30,926 nt of DNA from DASPKX01 sp035627835 (lineage in GTDB: Bacteria > Verrucomicrobiota > Verrucomicrobiia > Limisphaerales > SXQI01), in contig DASPKX010000115.1 in the NCBI GenBank assembly GCA_035627835.1, positions 1 to 30,926 of the forward strand. The letters run 5' to 3'. Under the pieces are notes generated by a model, which made no database searches, had not been told where the DNA came from, and saw only the letters and a list, made by a program, of their open reading frames with translations. Every line of letters starts with the position of its first letter. Within the stretch, counting starts at the first letter, position 1. Below are positions 1 through 8,619 of this stretch, piece after piece. A program made the translations under genes and the position numbers.

Positions 1-93
1 CTAAACCATAATCGGATTCAGCCGATTAATCAGTCATTGGTCGTTTTCTGTTGATCGCGTCGTCCGGCGAATCAGGAAGCGCCCTGACTGATT

Positions 94-2352
94 ATGCCTA
101 CAAAGCCATTCGACGGCCGCACTGCAACGGAATGGGCTCAAGCCCTGTTCGAACTTTCCGATGATGCGCAGGTGATCTGCACGCTCGATGGGCGCGTGCA
201 GCATTTCAACCGCCGGGCGGAGTTCTTCTTCGAAATCACTTCCAGCAGCCAGGACATTTCCCTCAGCAACTTTTTCAGTGAGCCTGTCGCGAAATCTTTG
301 CGGGCCATGCTCCAGTCGCCCATCAAAACGCAAGAGCAGCTCAAGTGCGTGAGTTTTTTTGCCGGCGGAACTTTGCGCTCGATGGTGGACCTGCACCTGA
401 GCCGCCTGGACGCGGAGCACTGGGTGGTGACACTCCGGGACGCAACCCGCCGGTACCGCATGGAGTCCCACGCCCAGCGGCTCGCGCAAGCTCTGGACGC
501 CACGCCGGATGTCTTCATCCTTGCCGATGCCGATTACCGGATCACCTACGTGAATGCTGGCTTTCACACGGTGACCGGCCACACCATTGAGGAAACATTG
601 GGACGATCAGCGGATTTTCTCCGTGCCCCGTTCGAGAAGGAGAAGATCGCCAGCTACACACAAGCCATTGAGCATGGCCTGGATTGGGTCGGGGAATTGC
701 AGAATGTCCGCAAGGACGGGGCGGTTTACACGGTGGAGGCGACGATCTCACCCATTTACGACACGCAGGACCAGTTGCTCGGATATGTCTCCTGTGAGCG
801 CGATGTCAGTTTGAAGAAACGGATGCAGGAGGAGCTTCGGCAGGAGCGCAATTACGCGCGGAGCATCCTGAACTCGCTGGACTCCGCGGTTTACACGCTG
901 AACCGCAACTTCCAGATCCTGCAGGTGAACGAGGCCGCACGCCGCATGGGCCTGACCCACGGCCTGCTGCACTTTCCGCAGCCACCGGAAGCGGGCATGT
1001 CTTTGTTGGAGTTCGTGGCCGAACCCATCAAGCGCACGGAGCTGCGACTCGTGTTTGAACAGGCCTTGAGCGACGGGAAAGTCGCGGAGATGTGCTCGGC
1101 ATCCACGGATGGCAAACACTGGCACATCAAGATTTCGCCTTGGAAGCATGAGGAGAAAATCGTCGGCTTGCTATATCAAGTCACAGACCAGTCCAGCATT
1201 AACGAACTGCGCAACTCCCTTTACCAGGGTGAAAAGCTAAGAACTATTGGCGCGCTGGCCGCCGGCATTGCGCACGACTTTAACAATCTGCTGCTCGTGA
1301 TTCAGGGGAATCTTTCGCTGCTCGAAAATGAGGACGAGGATCCCGCCACTCGCGACAAGCATCTCAAAAATATCGAGCAGGCAGCGGCGCAAGCGGCCGA
1401 GATCACGCAACAGATGCTGGCCTTCACGCGCGCTTCAAAGCAGAAGATCGCAGTCTTTGACTTGAACAGCACCGTGCTGGAGGTCTCCCGTTTGCTCACG
1501 AGATCCATCAAGCCAAACGTCGAGGTGCAATTCGACCTCACGCAAGAGGCGGCCAAGGTGAAGATGGACCCTTCCCGCGCCCACCAGTTGCTGCTCAACC
1601 TCTGCGTGAACGCCCAGGATGCAATGCCCTCGGGTGGTCGCGTGACGGTCCGAACTGAACTGGTGCGCCTGACCCGCCAGCAAGCGGTGAAGACCGATTA
1701 TGCCCCCGATAGCTGGTTCATTCGCTGCAGCGTGGCGGACACCGGGACGGGAATTCCCCATGAGATCCTTGACAGAATCTTCGACCCATTTTTCACAACC
1801 AAGGATCCCGGGAAAGGGACGGGCTTGGGACTTTCTATCGTCCATGGGGTCGTTTCTGAAGCGGGCGGCTTCATCGAGGTGGACACGCGCCTGGGTGAAG
1901 GGACGGTGTTCAATGTTTACTTCCCCTCCGTTGATAGCGACCTGACAATCGCGAAGAACGAAACCTACGCCGCGGCAGCCAAAGGCACCGGCCGGATTCT
2001 GGTTGTGGACGACATCGAGCTGGTGCGGGAGTTCACCTCTGACTTTCTCCAGGCAGCCGGGTTCGAGGTGACTGCGGCCGGGAACGCTGATGAAGCATTG
2101 GAAGCCCTGCAATCGGACAGTTTCGATGTGGTTTTCACCGATTTCAACATGCCGGGGCTAACGGGTCTGGAGTTGGTGGAACAGATCCGCGCCCAATGGC
2201 CGCACGTGAAAGCGATTGTGACATCAGGGTTCTTCGAAGAGCAGGTGCAGACCAGGCTTGTGGAAGATCTTCAGGCCATGACGCTATCCAAGCCGTACAC
2301 CGTCAAAGAAGCCACAGAGGCTGTTCTGGCCTTGCTCAGCACAAAAGAGTGA
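94..2352 (+). CDS. Multi-PAS hybrid sensor histidine kinase with C-terminal receiver domain
   Basis: Predicted soluble two-component sensor of 752 residues that would autophosphorylate on His and pass the phosphate to its own receiver. Three PAS-like segments are visible at about residues 15-110, 130-245 and 255-365. A HisKA H-box follows (GIAHDFNNLL, His394), then an HATPase_c domain with an N-box (NLCVNAQDAM), DTGTGIP and GTGLGLS motifs. The receiver begins near residue 635 (ILVVDD); its phosphoacceptor is Asp683 in TDFNMPG and its conserved Lys is in LSKPY. The HDFNN form of the H-box is typical of NtrB-like/PAS hybrid kinases. No signal peptide or membrane segment is visible, so it should sense a cytoplasmic cue. 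No separate response regulator or output domain lies next to it, so its target is unknown. The sequence before it (1-93) holds only a 7-bp stem-loop at 9-28. The family is certain; the signal sensed is not. Confidence 0.93.
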   Translation: MPTKPFDGRTATEWAQALFELSDDAQVICTLDGRVQHFNRRAEFFFEITSSSQDISLSNFFSEPVAKSLRAMLQSPIKTQEQLKCVSFFAGGTLRSMVDLHLSRLDAEHWVVTLRDATRRYRMESHAQRLAQALDATPDVFILADADYRITYVNAGFHTVTGHTIEETLGRSADFLRAPFEKEKIASYTQAIEHGLDWVGELQNVRKDGAVYTVEATISPIYDTQDQLLGYVSCERDVSLKKRMQEELRQERNYARSILNSLDSAVYTLNRNFQILQVNEAARRMGLTHGLLHFPQPPEAGMSLLEFVAEPIKRTELRLVFEQALSDGKVAEMCSASTDGKHWHIKISPWKHEEKIVGLLYQVTDQSSINELRNSLYQGEKLRTIGALAAGIAHDFNNLLLVIQGNLSLLENEDEDPATRDKHLKNIEQAAAQAAEITQQMLAFTRASKQKIAVFDLNSTVLEVSRLLTRSIKPNVEVQFDLTQEAAKVKMDPSRAHQLLLNLCVNAQDAMPSGGRVTVRTELVRLTRQQAVKTDYAPDSWFIRCSVADTGTGIPHEILDRIFDPFFTTKDPGKGTGLGLSIVHGVVSEAGGFIEVDTRLGEGTVFNVYFPSVDSDLTIAKNETYAAAAKGTGRILVVDDIELVREFTSDFLQAAGFEVTAAGNADEALEALQSDSFDVVFTDFNMPGLTGLELVEQIRAQWPHVKAIVTSGFFEEQVQTRLVEDLQAMTLSKPYTVKEATEAVLALLSTKE

Positions 2353-2412
2353 GCGGCCGCTAAACCGGACTCGACCTCCGTCTGTCCGTCCGATTCTTTC
2401 CGCCAATTCTGT

Positions 2413-2440
2413 TTGATGTTTTGCGGGGGGTTCATAACTT
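2413..2440 (+). promoter_or_regulatory. rfbF: Weak candidate promoter for the CDP-sugar operon
   Basis: TTGATG (2413-2418) and TAACTT (2435-2440) are separated by 16 bases, in the 130-base gap between the kinase gene and rfbF. This is the only gap before the eight-gene operon, so a promoter is expected here. The match to the sigma-70 consensus is partial (4/6 and 3/6). A short hairpin (CCCAC at 2456-2460, GTGGG at 2467-2471) lies between it and the start codon. Confidence 0.25.
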
Positions 2441-2482
2441 TACCCACTTAACGCACCCACGAAAAAGTGGGGCGGAATCTGA

Positions 2483-3256
2483 ATGAAGGTTGTAATCCTC
2501 TGCGGGGGGCTTGGCACCCGCTTGCGTGAAGAGACAGAATATCGCCCGAAGCCGATGGTTCCCGTCGGAGGCCGGCCGATTCTGTGGCACATTATGAAGA
2601 CCTACGCCCATTACGGGCATAAGGAGTTCATTCTGTGCCTTGGGTACAAAGGCGAGGTCATCAAAGATTACTTCCGCAACTATCATTGGAACACCAGCGA
2701 TGTGACGCTGCGGCTCGGCCGAACGCCGAAGATCACTTACCACACCGCGCACGATGAGGAGGATTGGACGGTAACGCTGGTGGACACCGGCCAGGAAACG
2801 CAAACCGGCGGGCGCCTGAAGCGTGTTCTCCAATACATCCCTGAGGACACTTTCTTGTTCACCTACGGTGATGGCTTAACAACCAGCGACATCAACGCCA
2901 GCGTCGCCTTTCATCAAAGCCACGGCGCCATCGCGACCGTCACCGCTGTAAAACCGGTGGGACGTTTCGGCGAGCTGGCCATCGACGGGCAAACCATTGT
3001 CGCTTTCCAGGAAAAGCCCGCGCAGGAACAAGCTTTCATCAGTGGCGGTTACTTCGTCCTTAACAAACAGATTGGCGATTATATCGAGGGCGACAGCACC
3101 GTGCTTGAGCAGAAGCCAATGGAGGCATTGGTAAAGAAAGGGCAGCTCAAGGCCTTCCAGCACGATGGCTTCTGGCAGTGCATGGACACCTATCGCGAGC
3201 AGGAGTTGCTGAACAAGATGTGGGTGGCGGGCAAGGCCCCTTGGAAGATCTGGTGA
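2483..3256 (+). CDS. rfbF: Glucose-1-phosphate cytidylyltransferase
   Basis: Makes CDP-glucose from CTP and glucose-1-phosphate, the first step of CDP-deoxysugar synthesis. The 257-residue length is usual for RfbF/DdhA. The N-terminal nucleotide-binding signature LCGGLGTRL (residues 6-14) and the RPKPMVPVGG stretch with the conserved Lys23 are present, as are the family blocks FILCLGYKG, YGDGLTTSDI and GFWQCMDTYREQ. It opens an operon, and the next gene encodes the next enzyme of the pathway, with a one-base stop/start overlap (TGATG). A G-rich stretch at 2467-2475 may act as ribosome binding site and is partly inside a 5-bp hairpin (2456-2471). The neighbouring CDP-glucose 4,6-dehydratase makes the CDP (rather than dTDP or UDP) assignment firm. 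Confidence 0.96.
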   Translation: MKVVILCGGLGTRLREETEYRPKPMVPVGGRPILWHIMKTYAHYGHKEFILCLGYKGEVIKDYFRNYHWNTSDVTLRLGRTPKITYHTAHDEEDWTVTLVDTGQETQTGGRLKRVLQYIPEDTFLFTYGDGLTTSDINASVAFHQSHGAIATVTAVKPVGRFGELAIDGQTIVAFQEKPAQEQAFISGGYFVLNKQIGDYIEGDSTVLEQKPMEALVKKGQLKAFQHDGFWQCMDTYREQELLNKMWVAGKAPWKIW

Positions 3257-4350
3257 TGTTTCGCGACTTCTATCGAGGAAAGCGAGTATTCGTCACCGGC
3301 CACACCGGCTTCAAAGGAGGTTGGCTTTCGCTTTGGCTAAAACAACTCGGCGCAAGCGTCTTTGGATACGCATTGCCTCCCCTGCCCTCACCGAATCTTT
3401 ACGAAGTCGTCCGCCCAACCTCGATCAGCCGCGAAACATTGGCGGACATACGAGATCCCCAGGCGCTCTCCGCCGCCCTCAAAGAAGCGTCGCCAGACAT
3501 CATCTTCCATCTCGCTGCCCAACCTTTGGTTCGCCTCTCTTACGCTGAGCCATACGAGACGTTCGAAACGAACGTCATGGGCACGGTGAACCTTTTGGAA
3601 AGCGTCCGGCTATTGGGCATGCCCGCCACTGTCGTTGTGGCGACGAGCGACAAGTGTTACGAGAACGCCCAATGGGACTACGCCTATCGCGAAAACGATC
3701 CGCTCGGAGGGCATGACGTTTACTCCACGAGCAAAGCGGCGGCGGAGCTTGCCGTGCAGACGTATCGTCGCTCATTCTTTGCGGTTGATCCGAAGCTCGG
3801 AAACATTGCCACTGTCCGGGCAGGCAATGTGGTTGGCGGAGGAGATTACGCAAAAGACAGGATCGTTCCAGATTGCATCCGCGCGCTGGAGGCGGGCGAA
3901 CCGATAAAGGTGCGCAACCCAAAAGCCACGCGACCTTGGCAGCATGTGCTCGATTGCCTGAGCGGTTACTTGACACTGGGCGCAGCCTTGGCGCAGGCGC
4001 CTAAAAATTCACCTCTTGCGAGCGCTTTCAACTTTGGCCCCGGGCCATTGGCTAATCTGCCTGTGAAAGCCGTGGTGGAAGAACTGTTAAAGTCGTGGCC
4101 GGGCAAGTGGGCGGATGTTTCAGACCCGAACCAGCCGCATGAAGCTTCACGCCTGAATTTAGCGATCGACAAAGCGGCGGCCCAACTGGGGTGGGCTCCC
4201 ACTTGGAGCTTTGCGGAAGCCATTCAGCAGACTGCCGTCTGGCACCGCGAACGGCATTCCGGAGACCGCGAAATCTTGAAATTCACAATTGGCCAACTGG
4301 AATCCTTCACTGCCAAAGCGCGGGCAAACGGCCAGACATGGGCAGCATGA
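3256..4350 (+). CDS. rfbG: CDP-glucose 4,6-dehydratase
   Basis: Extended SDR enzyme that converts CDP-glucose to CDP-4-keto-6-deoxyglucose, 364 residues from the chosen start. The NAD-binding motif is GHTGFKG (residues 15-21). The catalytic Tyr156 and Lys160 lie in YSTSK, and the TSDK block comes before them. The GHTGFKGGWLS start and ATRPWQHVLDCL near residue 220 are hallmarks of RfbG as opposed to RmlB. The reading frame is open further upstream (to 3178), but the ATG at 3256 overlaps the rfbF stop by one base and puts the Rossmann motif at the usual distance from the N-terminus, so I chose it. Translational coupling with rfbF is likely. Confidence 0.95.
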   Translation: MFRDFYRGKRVFVTGHTGFKGGWLSLWLKQLGASVFGYALPPLPSPNLYEVVRPTSISRETLADIRDPQALSAALKEASPDIIFHLAAQPLVRLSYAEPYETFETNVMGTVNLLESVRLLGMPATVVVATSDKCYENAQWDYAYRENDPLGGHDVYSTSKAAAELAVQTYRRSFFAVDPKLGNIATVRAGNVVGGGDYAKDRIVPDCIRALEAGEPIKVRNPKATRPWQHVLDCLSGYLTLGAALAQAPKNSPLASAFNFGPGPLANLPVKAVVEELLKSWPGKWADVSDPNQPHEASRLNLAIDKAAAQLGWAPTWSFAEAIQQTAVWHRERHSGDREILKFTIGQLESFTAKARANGQTWAA

Positions 4351-5576
4351 TCACGTCATCTTTCCAGTGCAGGAGCTGCCAGAGTTCGCGCGGCGAACTC
4401 GCCCTCGACCTTGGCATTCAACCGCTGGCCAACAATCTTCTTCGAACGGAGGATCTCGGCAAGCCCGAGCCAAGATTCCCCTTGCGTCTGGCCGTCTGCC
4501 GCGACTGCTGGCTGATGCAGATCATGGACATCGTTCCTCCAGTGGATCTGTTTTCTGAGTATCTCTATTTCTCGAGCTTCTCGGATGCCATGCTCGCGCA
4601 CGCTAAAGCTGCAGCCGAACGTCATACTCGTGAGTTCGGGCTTGGGCCAGAAAGTTTCGTCGTGGAAATCGCCAGCAACGATGGTTACTTGTTGCGGAAC
4701 TTCCAGGCAGCAGGCGTGCCTTGCCTCGGTTTCGAGCCTGCTCGGAATATCGCGAGGGTGTCGCGGGAAAAAGGGATCGAGACGCTGGAGGAATTTTTCA
4801 CGACTTCCAGCGCCGAGCGCCTTGCCAGCGGCCGCAAAGCGGATTTGATCCTCGGCAATAACGTCTTTGCCCATGCCCCCGACCCGAATGATTTCGTTCA
4901 GGGGCTGAGGCGTTTGTTGAAGCCCCACGGCCGGGTGGTGATCGAATTTCCCTACGGTGTCGATTTCGTGGAGAAGAATGAGTTCGACACGATCTATCAT
5001 GAGCACGTTTTTTACTTCACACTCATCCCGCTCATGCCGTTATTTGAGCGGCACGGGCTGGAAATATATCACGCGGAGAGGTTGACCATTCACGGAGGCT
5101 CCTTGCGAATTTATGCCGCCCATCGCGGAACGCAGAAGCGAACCGCTGATTTGCAGGCCTTGCTCGACGCGGAACAAAAGTTGGGCGTCAACACGACCGG
5201 TTTTTATAAAGGGTTCGCTGACGCCGCCCGGGCAATCCGCGGAGATCTGCTGGCGCTGATTGCCAAACTGAAGGCGGAGGGCAAGCGTGTGGCGGCGTAC
5301 GGAGCGTCTGCCAAAGGAAGCACTCTCCTAAACTTTTGCGGCTTTCCCGCCGGCTCCCTGGACTTCGTTGCTGACCGGAGTTCCTACAAGCAAGGACGAC
5401 TCACACCCGGCGCTCATATTCCCATTCTGGCGCCGGGTGAGCTGCTTGCGCAGCGGCCCGATTACACGCTACTGCTGACTTGGAATTTCAAAGAGGAAAT
5501 CCTCCACCAGCAAGCTGAGTATCGGGCGGCGGGCGGGAAGTTCATCATTCCAATCCCAAGAGTGGAGGTGGTGTGA
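4347..5576 (+). CDS. Zinc-containing NDP-4-ketosugar C-methyltransferase (TcaB9/TylC3-like)
   Basis: Predicted SAM-dependent C-methyltransferase of 409 residues acting on a nucleotide-linked 4-keto sugar. The three-part architecture of the family is clear. An N-terminal zinc site has paired CxxC motifs (Cys8/Cys11 and Cys51/Cys54). A central SAM-binding domain carries VVEIASNDGYLL (residues 105-116). A C-terminal Rossmann-like domain carries the GASAKGST block. The YHEH segment (residues 217-220) matches the active-site Tyr-x-Glu-His of TcaB9, which methylates C-3 of a 4-keto sugar. The start ATG overlaps the rfbG stop in an ATGA junction; a longer open frame upstream (from 4191) lies inside rfbG and is not needed. 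The substrate is probably CDP-4-keto-6-deoxyglucose or its epimer; position C-3 is inferred from the family. Confidence 0.9.
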   Translation: MITSSFQCRSCQSSRGELALDLGIQPLANNLLRTEDLGKPEPRFPLRLAVCRDCWLMQIMDIVPPVDLFSEYLYFSSFSDAMLAHAKAAAERHTREFGLGPESFVVEIASNDGYLLRNFQAAGVPCLGFEPARNIARVSREKGIETLEEFFTTSSAERLASGRKADLILGNNVFAHAPDPNDFVQGLRRLLKPHGRVVIEFPYGVDFVEKNEFDTIYHEHVFYFTLIPLMPLFERHGLEIYHAERLTIHGGSLRIYAAHRGTQKRTADLQALLDAEQKLGVNTTGFYKGFADAARAIRGDLLALIAKLKAEGKRVAAYGASAKGSTLLNFCGFPAGSLDFVADRSSYKQGRLTPGAHIPILAPGELLAQRPDYTLLLTWNFKEEILHQQAEYRAAGGKFIIPIPRVEVV

Positions 5577-6100
5577 CCTTTACGGAGACGCAGCTTCCAG
5601 GCGTGTGGAGGATCGACCTCAAAAAAGTCGAGGACGACCGCGGCTACTTTGCCCGCACCTGGTGCGCGGAAGCGTTCAGGGCGCATGGCCTCGACCCGAC
5701 CCTCGTGCAGTGCAACACCTCTTTTAATCGCAAGCGAGGGACGCTCCGCGGAATGCACTATCAAGCCGACCCGCACTGGGAGCCGAAGCTGGTGCGCTGC
5801 ACGCGAGGGGCAATTTACGATGTCGCCTTGGATTTGAGGAGCGGCCCCAACTTCGGCAAATGGATCGCAGTGGAGCTGAATGCGAACAACGGTCGCATGC
5901 TCTATTTGCCACGCGGCGTGGCGCACGGCTTCCAGACACTCGAAGACGAGAGTGAAGTCTTCTACCAAATGGGGGTGGAGTATCACGCCGAGAGCGCCCG
6001 TGGCATTCGCTGGAACGACCCTGCTTTCCAGATCGACTGGCCTATCACGCAGGCTATCCTTTCGCCGAAGGACGCCGCTTACCCGAACTACGCATGCTAA
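5573..6100 (+). CDS. RmlC-type 4-keto-6-deoxysugar 3,5- (or 3-) epimerase
   Basis: Cupin-fold epimerase of 175 residues, close to the usual RmlC length. Diagnostic blocks are LRGMHYQ with the catalytic His62, YDVALDLR, LPRGVAHGFQT, the Tyr of VFYQMGVEY (Tyr131), GIRWNDP and LSPKD. It starts at GTG in a GTGA overlap with the preceding stop, with GGAGG at 5564-5568 as a well-placed ribosome binding site. In dTDP-rhamnose synthesis such enzymes invert C-3 and C-5. No dTDP-sugar genes (rmlA, B, D) are seen here, and the neighbours make a CDP-sugar, so the likely substrate is CDP-4-keto-6-deoxyglucose or its C-methylated form. Whether it inverts one or two centres cannot be read from sequence. I therefore do not assign rfbC. 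Confidence 0.9.
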   Translation: MTFTETQLPGVWRIDLKKVEDDRGYFARTWCAEAFRAHGLDPTLVQCNTSFNRKRGTLRGMHYQADPHWEPKLVRCTRGAIYDVALDLRSGPNFGKWIAVELNANNGRMLYLPRGVAHGFQTLEDESEVFYQMGVEYHAESARGIRWNDPAFQIDWPITQAILSPKDAAYPNYAC

Positions 6101-6744
6101 CTCCAATTATCTTTTGGGGAGCAAGTGGGCACGCAAAAGTGTTACATGAATTCATGCGCCAAACCGGGTTCGAGGTGGTCGCGCTCGTCGACAACCAACC
6201 TGGCATCCCCTCCCCGTTGCATTCGGTCCCCGTGCTGCATGGGAAGGAGGGATTGCTGGCGTGGATGCACAATCAACAACTAACGAGTCCAAGGGCGCTG
6301 GTCGCTATCGGCGGGGCGCGCGGAAAAGACCGCTTAGATCTGCAAAATTGGCTATCCAACCGCGGGTTTATTATATCCACCGTAATCCATCCCACCGCGT
6401 TTGTGGCTGGCGGAGTGGCTCTTGGCGCCGGCTCCCAGGCATTGGCTCAATCCGCGATAGGAGTTGAGAGCGCTGTTGGTTCAGCCTGCATTATTAACAC
6501 CGCTGCCAGCGTCGACCATGAATGTGTACTCCGTGATGGCGTGCATATAGGTCCCGGCGCGACTTTGGCTGGCTGTGTCGAGGTCGGTGCCTTTTCATTC
6601 GTAGGCGCAGGGGCGGTTGTATTGCCGAGGCTGCGGATAGGCGCCCACTCCATTGTGGGCGCTGGGGCCGTGGTGACCAAGGATGTGCCGGATAATGTGG
6701 TTGTGTTCGGCAATCCAGCCCGGATTATTCGGCAGAACGTTTGA
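6094..6744 (+). CDS. NeuD/PglD-family sugar acyltransferase
   Basis: Acetyl- or acyl-CoA-dependent transferase of 216 residues. The N-terminal Rossmann-like domain has the family signature FWGASGHAKVL (residues 7-17). A left-handed beta-helix of hexapeptide repeats follows from about residue 100 to 212, with INTAASVDHECVL and GAGAVVTKDVPDN. His142 in SVDHEC aligns with the catalytic base of PglD. The start overlaps the epimerase stop by seven bases. PglD-type enzymes N-acetylate the 4-amino group made by a DegT aminotransferase, and such an aminotransferase is encoded two genes downstream. That pairing suggests a 4-acylamido sugar, although O-acylation as in NeuD cannot be excluded. Confidence 0.88.
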   Translation: MLTPIIFWGASGHAKVLHEFMRQTGFEVVALVDNQPGIPSPLHSVPVLHGKEGLLAWMHNQQLTSPRALVAIGGARGKDRLDLQNWLSNRGFIISTVIHPTAFVAGGVALGAGSQALAQSAIGVESAVGSACIINTAASVDHECVLRDGVHIGPGATLAGCVEVGAFSFVGAGAVVLPRLRIGAHSIVGAGAVVTKDVPDNVVVFGNPARIIRQNV

Positions 6745-6750
6745 ACTGTT

Positions 6751-7479
6751 ATGGCAAATCAAAGTCCTAAAGATTCGGAATTGATCGCGCGCATGGCCGC
6801 TGATCCAGAGATCCGGAAGCTCGCTCATCAGCTATTTCTGGCGACTTGCCGCTACAAGTATTCTTACAATTTTTCCTGGCTCGGCAGGCCGATCATTCAA
6901 TACCCGCAGGACATGATCGCCATGCAGGAGCTGATCTATGAGGTTCGGCCCGATTTGATCATTGAAACCGGCATAGCCCATGGCGGCTCTCTGATCTTCT
7001 ACGCGTCCGTTCTCGAACTGATCGGAGGCGAGAGTGAGATTTTGGGCATCGACATCGACATTCGCCCGCACAATCGCGCGGAAATCGAGAAGCATCGCAT
7101 GGCAAAGCGAATCAGGATGATTCAGGGCTCATCCATCGATGATGGGATTGCGGAGCAGGTTTATGCCTCGGCCAAAGGCAAAAAGAAGGTAATGGTCATC
7201 CTGGATTCCAACCACACCCATGCGCATGTCCTCCGAGAGCTGCAGCTTTACGGCAAGCTCGTGACCAAAGGGAGCTACCTGGTCGTGTTCGACACAGTTG
7301 TCGAGGATATGAGCAAAGACTTCTTCCCGGACCGGCCTTGGGATGTCGGCGACAATCCAAAGACTGCAGTTCGCGAATACCTGCGAAGCACAGACCGATT
7401 TGTGGTGCAAAATGAAGTCGAAAACAAACTGCTGCTGACAGTCGCGCCTGAAGGTTACCTGAAGTGCATTAAAGATTGA
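6751..7479 (+). CDS. CmcI/rhamnosyl O-methyltransferase-family protein
   Basis: Protein of 242 residues of the CmcI (often named cephalosporin hydroxylase) family of SAM-dependent methyltransferases. Visible features are YNFSWLGRPIIQYPQDM, the SAM-binding segment LIIETGIAHGGS (about residues 70-81), ILGIDIDIRPHN, VILDSNHTHAHV and YLVVFDT. The annotation cephalosporin hydroxylase is historical; many members in polysaccharide clusters are thought to be sugar O-methyltransferases. It is six bases after the acyltransferase gene and three bases before the aminotransferase gene, so it belongs to the operon. The likely role is O-methylation of the CDP-sugar product or of the growing glycan; the acceptor is unknown. 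Confidence 0.87.
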   Translation: MANQSPKDSELIARMAADPEIRKLAHQLFLATCRYKYSYNFSWLGRPIIQYPQDMIAMQELIYEVRPDLIIETGIAHGGSLIFYASVLELIGGESEILGIDIDIRPHNRAEIEKHRMAKRIRMIQGSSIDDGIAEQVYASAKGKKKVMVILDSNHTHAHVLRELQLYGKLVTKGSYLVVFDTVVEDMSKDFFPDRPWDVGDNPKTAVREYLRSTDRFVVQNEVENKLLLTVAPEGYLKCIKD

Positions 7480-7482
7480 GGT

Positions 7483-8619
7483 ATGGAGCGGATTCCTGTT
7501 TCCGGCCCCTGGATCACACAGAAGGAGATCGATTACGTCGCGGACGCGGCGGCGAATGCCTGGTACAAGAACGCGAACATGTACCACGAGCGCTTCGAGA
7601 AGGCGTTCGCAACCTATCTCGGAGTGCGGTTTGCCGCGGCCTTGCCTTCCTGCACCTCCGCGATCCACCTTTCCCTCCTGGCTTTGGGCATCGGGCCCGG
7701 AGACGAGGTCATTGTCCCTGATGCGACCTGGATCGCCTCCGCTGCTCCGGTCACTTATGTGGGAGCCACTACCGCTTTTGCCGATGTTGATCGCATCACT
7801 TGGTGCTTAACGGCTGAATCCTTTGAGAAATGCATCACTCCACGGACCAAGGCGGTAATTCCAGTCGCCCTATACGGGAGCATGCCGGATTGGGACGCTC
7901 TGCTCGCTGTCGCGGCAAAGCACAACATCGCTGTCGTTGAGGATGCGGCCGAAGCCATCGGTTCAGAATACAAGGGCAAGCGAGCAGGGACCTTTGGCAG
8001 AACGGGCGTTTTCAGCTTCCATGGCTCGAAGACATTGACGACCGGTGAAGGCGGCCTGCTTGCGACCGATGATGAGGCATTGTTTAGCCGGATCCTGTTC
8101 CTGAGAGATCATGGACGCCCACCCGGCGATCGGATGTTCTATAACACCGAAGTCGCCCAAAAGTATAAGATGAGCAGCATGCAAGCTGCCCTCGGCCTTG
8201 CGCAGCTGGAACGGGTCGAGGAATTGATCACGAAAAAGCGGCAGATCTTCAGTTGGTACCAAACAAATCTCCGCGATGTGCCAGGCATTCGCTTAAACGC
8301 GGAGCCGCCCGGCACCAAAAACTCTTACTGGATGAACACGGTCATTCTTGATCAAAGTCGGTATGCGCTGACGAAGGTGCAATTGATGGACTTGATGAGC
8401 CAAGCGTCGATCGATACCAGGCCTTTCTTCCACCCATTAAGCTCGATCCCTGCCTACGCAGATAAACCGGAAGCCGCCAACGCCCGCAATCGAAACAAGG
8501 TCGCTTACGAAATTAGCGGCAGCGCTATTAACCTGCCCAGCGGGCTGAATTTAACTGAAGATCAAGTGCGTTACGTTTCCGAGAGCCTTCGCGGAATTCT
8601 CAAGAAGCATGAGAAGTGA
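7483..8619 (+). CDS. DegT/DnrJ/EryC1/StrS-family PLP-dependent sugar aminotransferase
   Basis: Sugar aminotransferase of 378 residues, usual for the family. The PLP-binding Lys183 is in SFHGSKTLTTGEGG; other blocks are SCTSAIHLSLLALGIGPGDEV, ALYGSMPDW, VVEDAAEAIG and KYKMSSMQAALGLAQL. It most resembles perosamine-synthase/PglE-like C-4 aminotransferases, which use glutamate to aminate 4-keto-6-deoxy sugars. Here the keto sugar would come from rfbF-rfbG and the tailoring enzymes. Together with the NeuD/PglD-like acyltransferase it could give a 4-acylamino-4,6-dideoxyhexose. The regiochemistry (C-3 or C-4) is inferred. The three-base gap to the previous gene and GTGA overlap with the next place it in the operon. 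Confidence 0.93.
   Translation: MERIPVSGPWITQKEIDYVADAAANAWYKNANMYHERFEKAFATYLGVRFAAALPSCTSAIHLSLLALGIGPGDEVIVPDATWIASAAPVTYVGATTAFADVDRITWCLTAESFEKCITPRTKAVIPVALYGSMPDWDALLAVAAKHNIAVVEDAAEAIGSEYKGKRAGTFGRTGVFSFHGSKTLTTGEGGLLATDDEALFSRILFLRDHGRPPGDRMFYNTEVAQKYKMSSMQAALGLAQLERVEELITKKRQIFSWYQTNLRDVPGIRLNAEPPGTKNSYWMNTVILDQSRYALTKVQLMDLMSQASIDTRPFFHPLSSIPAYADKPEAANARNRNKVAYEISGSAINLPSGLNLTEDQVRYVSESLRGILKKHEK

Noticed and set aside
1435..2112. 225-codon open frame on the minus strand
   Set aside because: Antisense to the ATPase and receiver domains of the histidine kinase; a shadow from high GC third positions.
2456..2471. CCCAC/GTGGG hairpin as a thermosensor-like element over the rfbF ribosome binding site
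   Set aside because: The stem has only five base pairs and the ribosome binding site itself is uncertain; not enough to claim regulation.
5573..6100. dTDP-rhamnose pathway call for the RmlC-like gene
   Set aside because: rmlA, rmlB and rmlD are absent and the first two genes of the operon are specific for CDP-glucose, so a CDP-sugar substrate is more likely.
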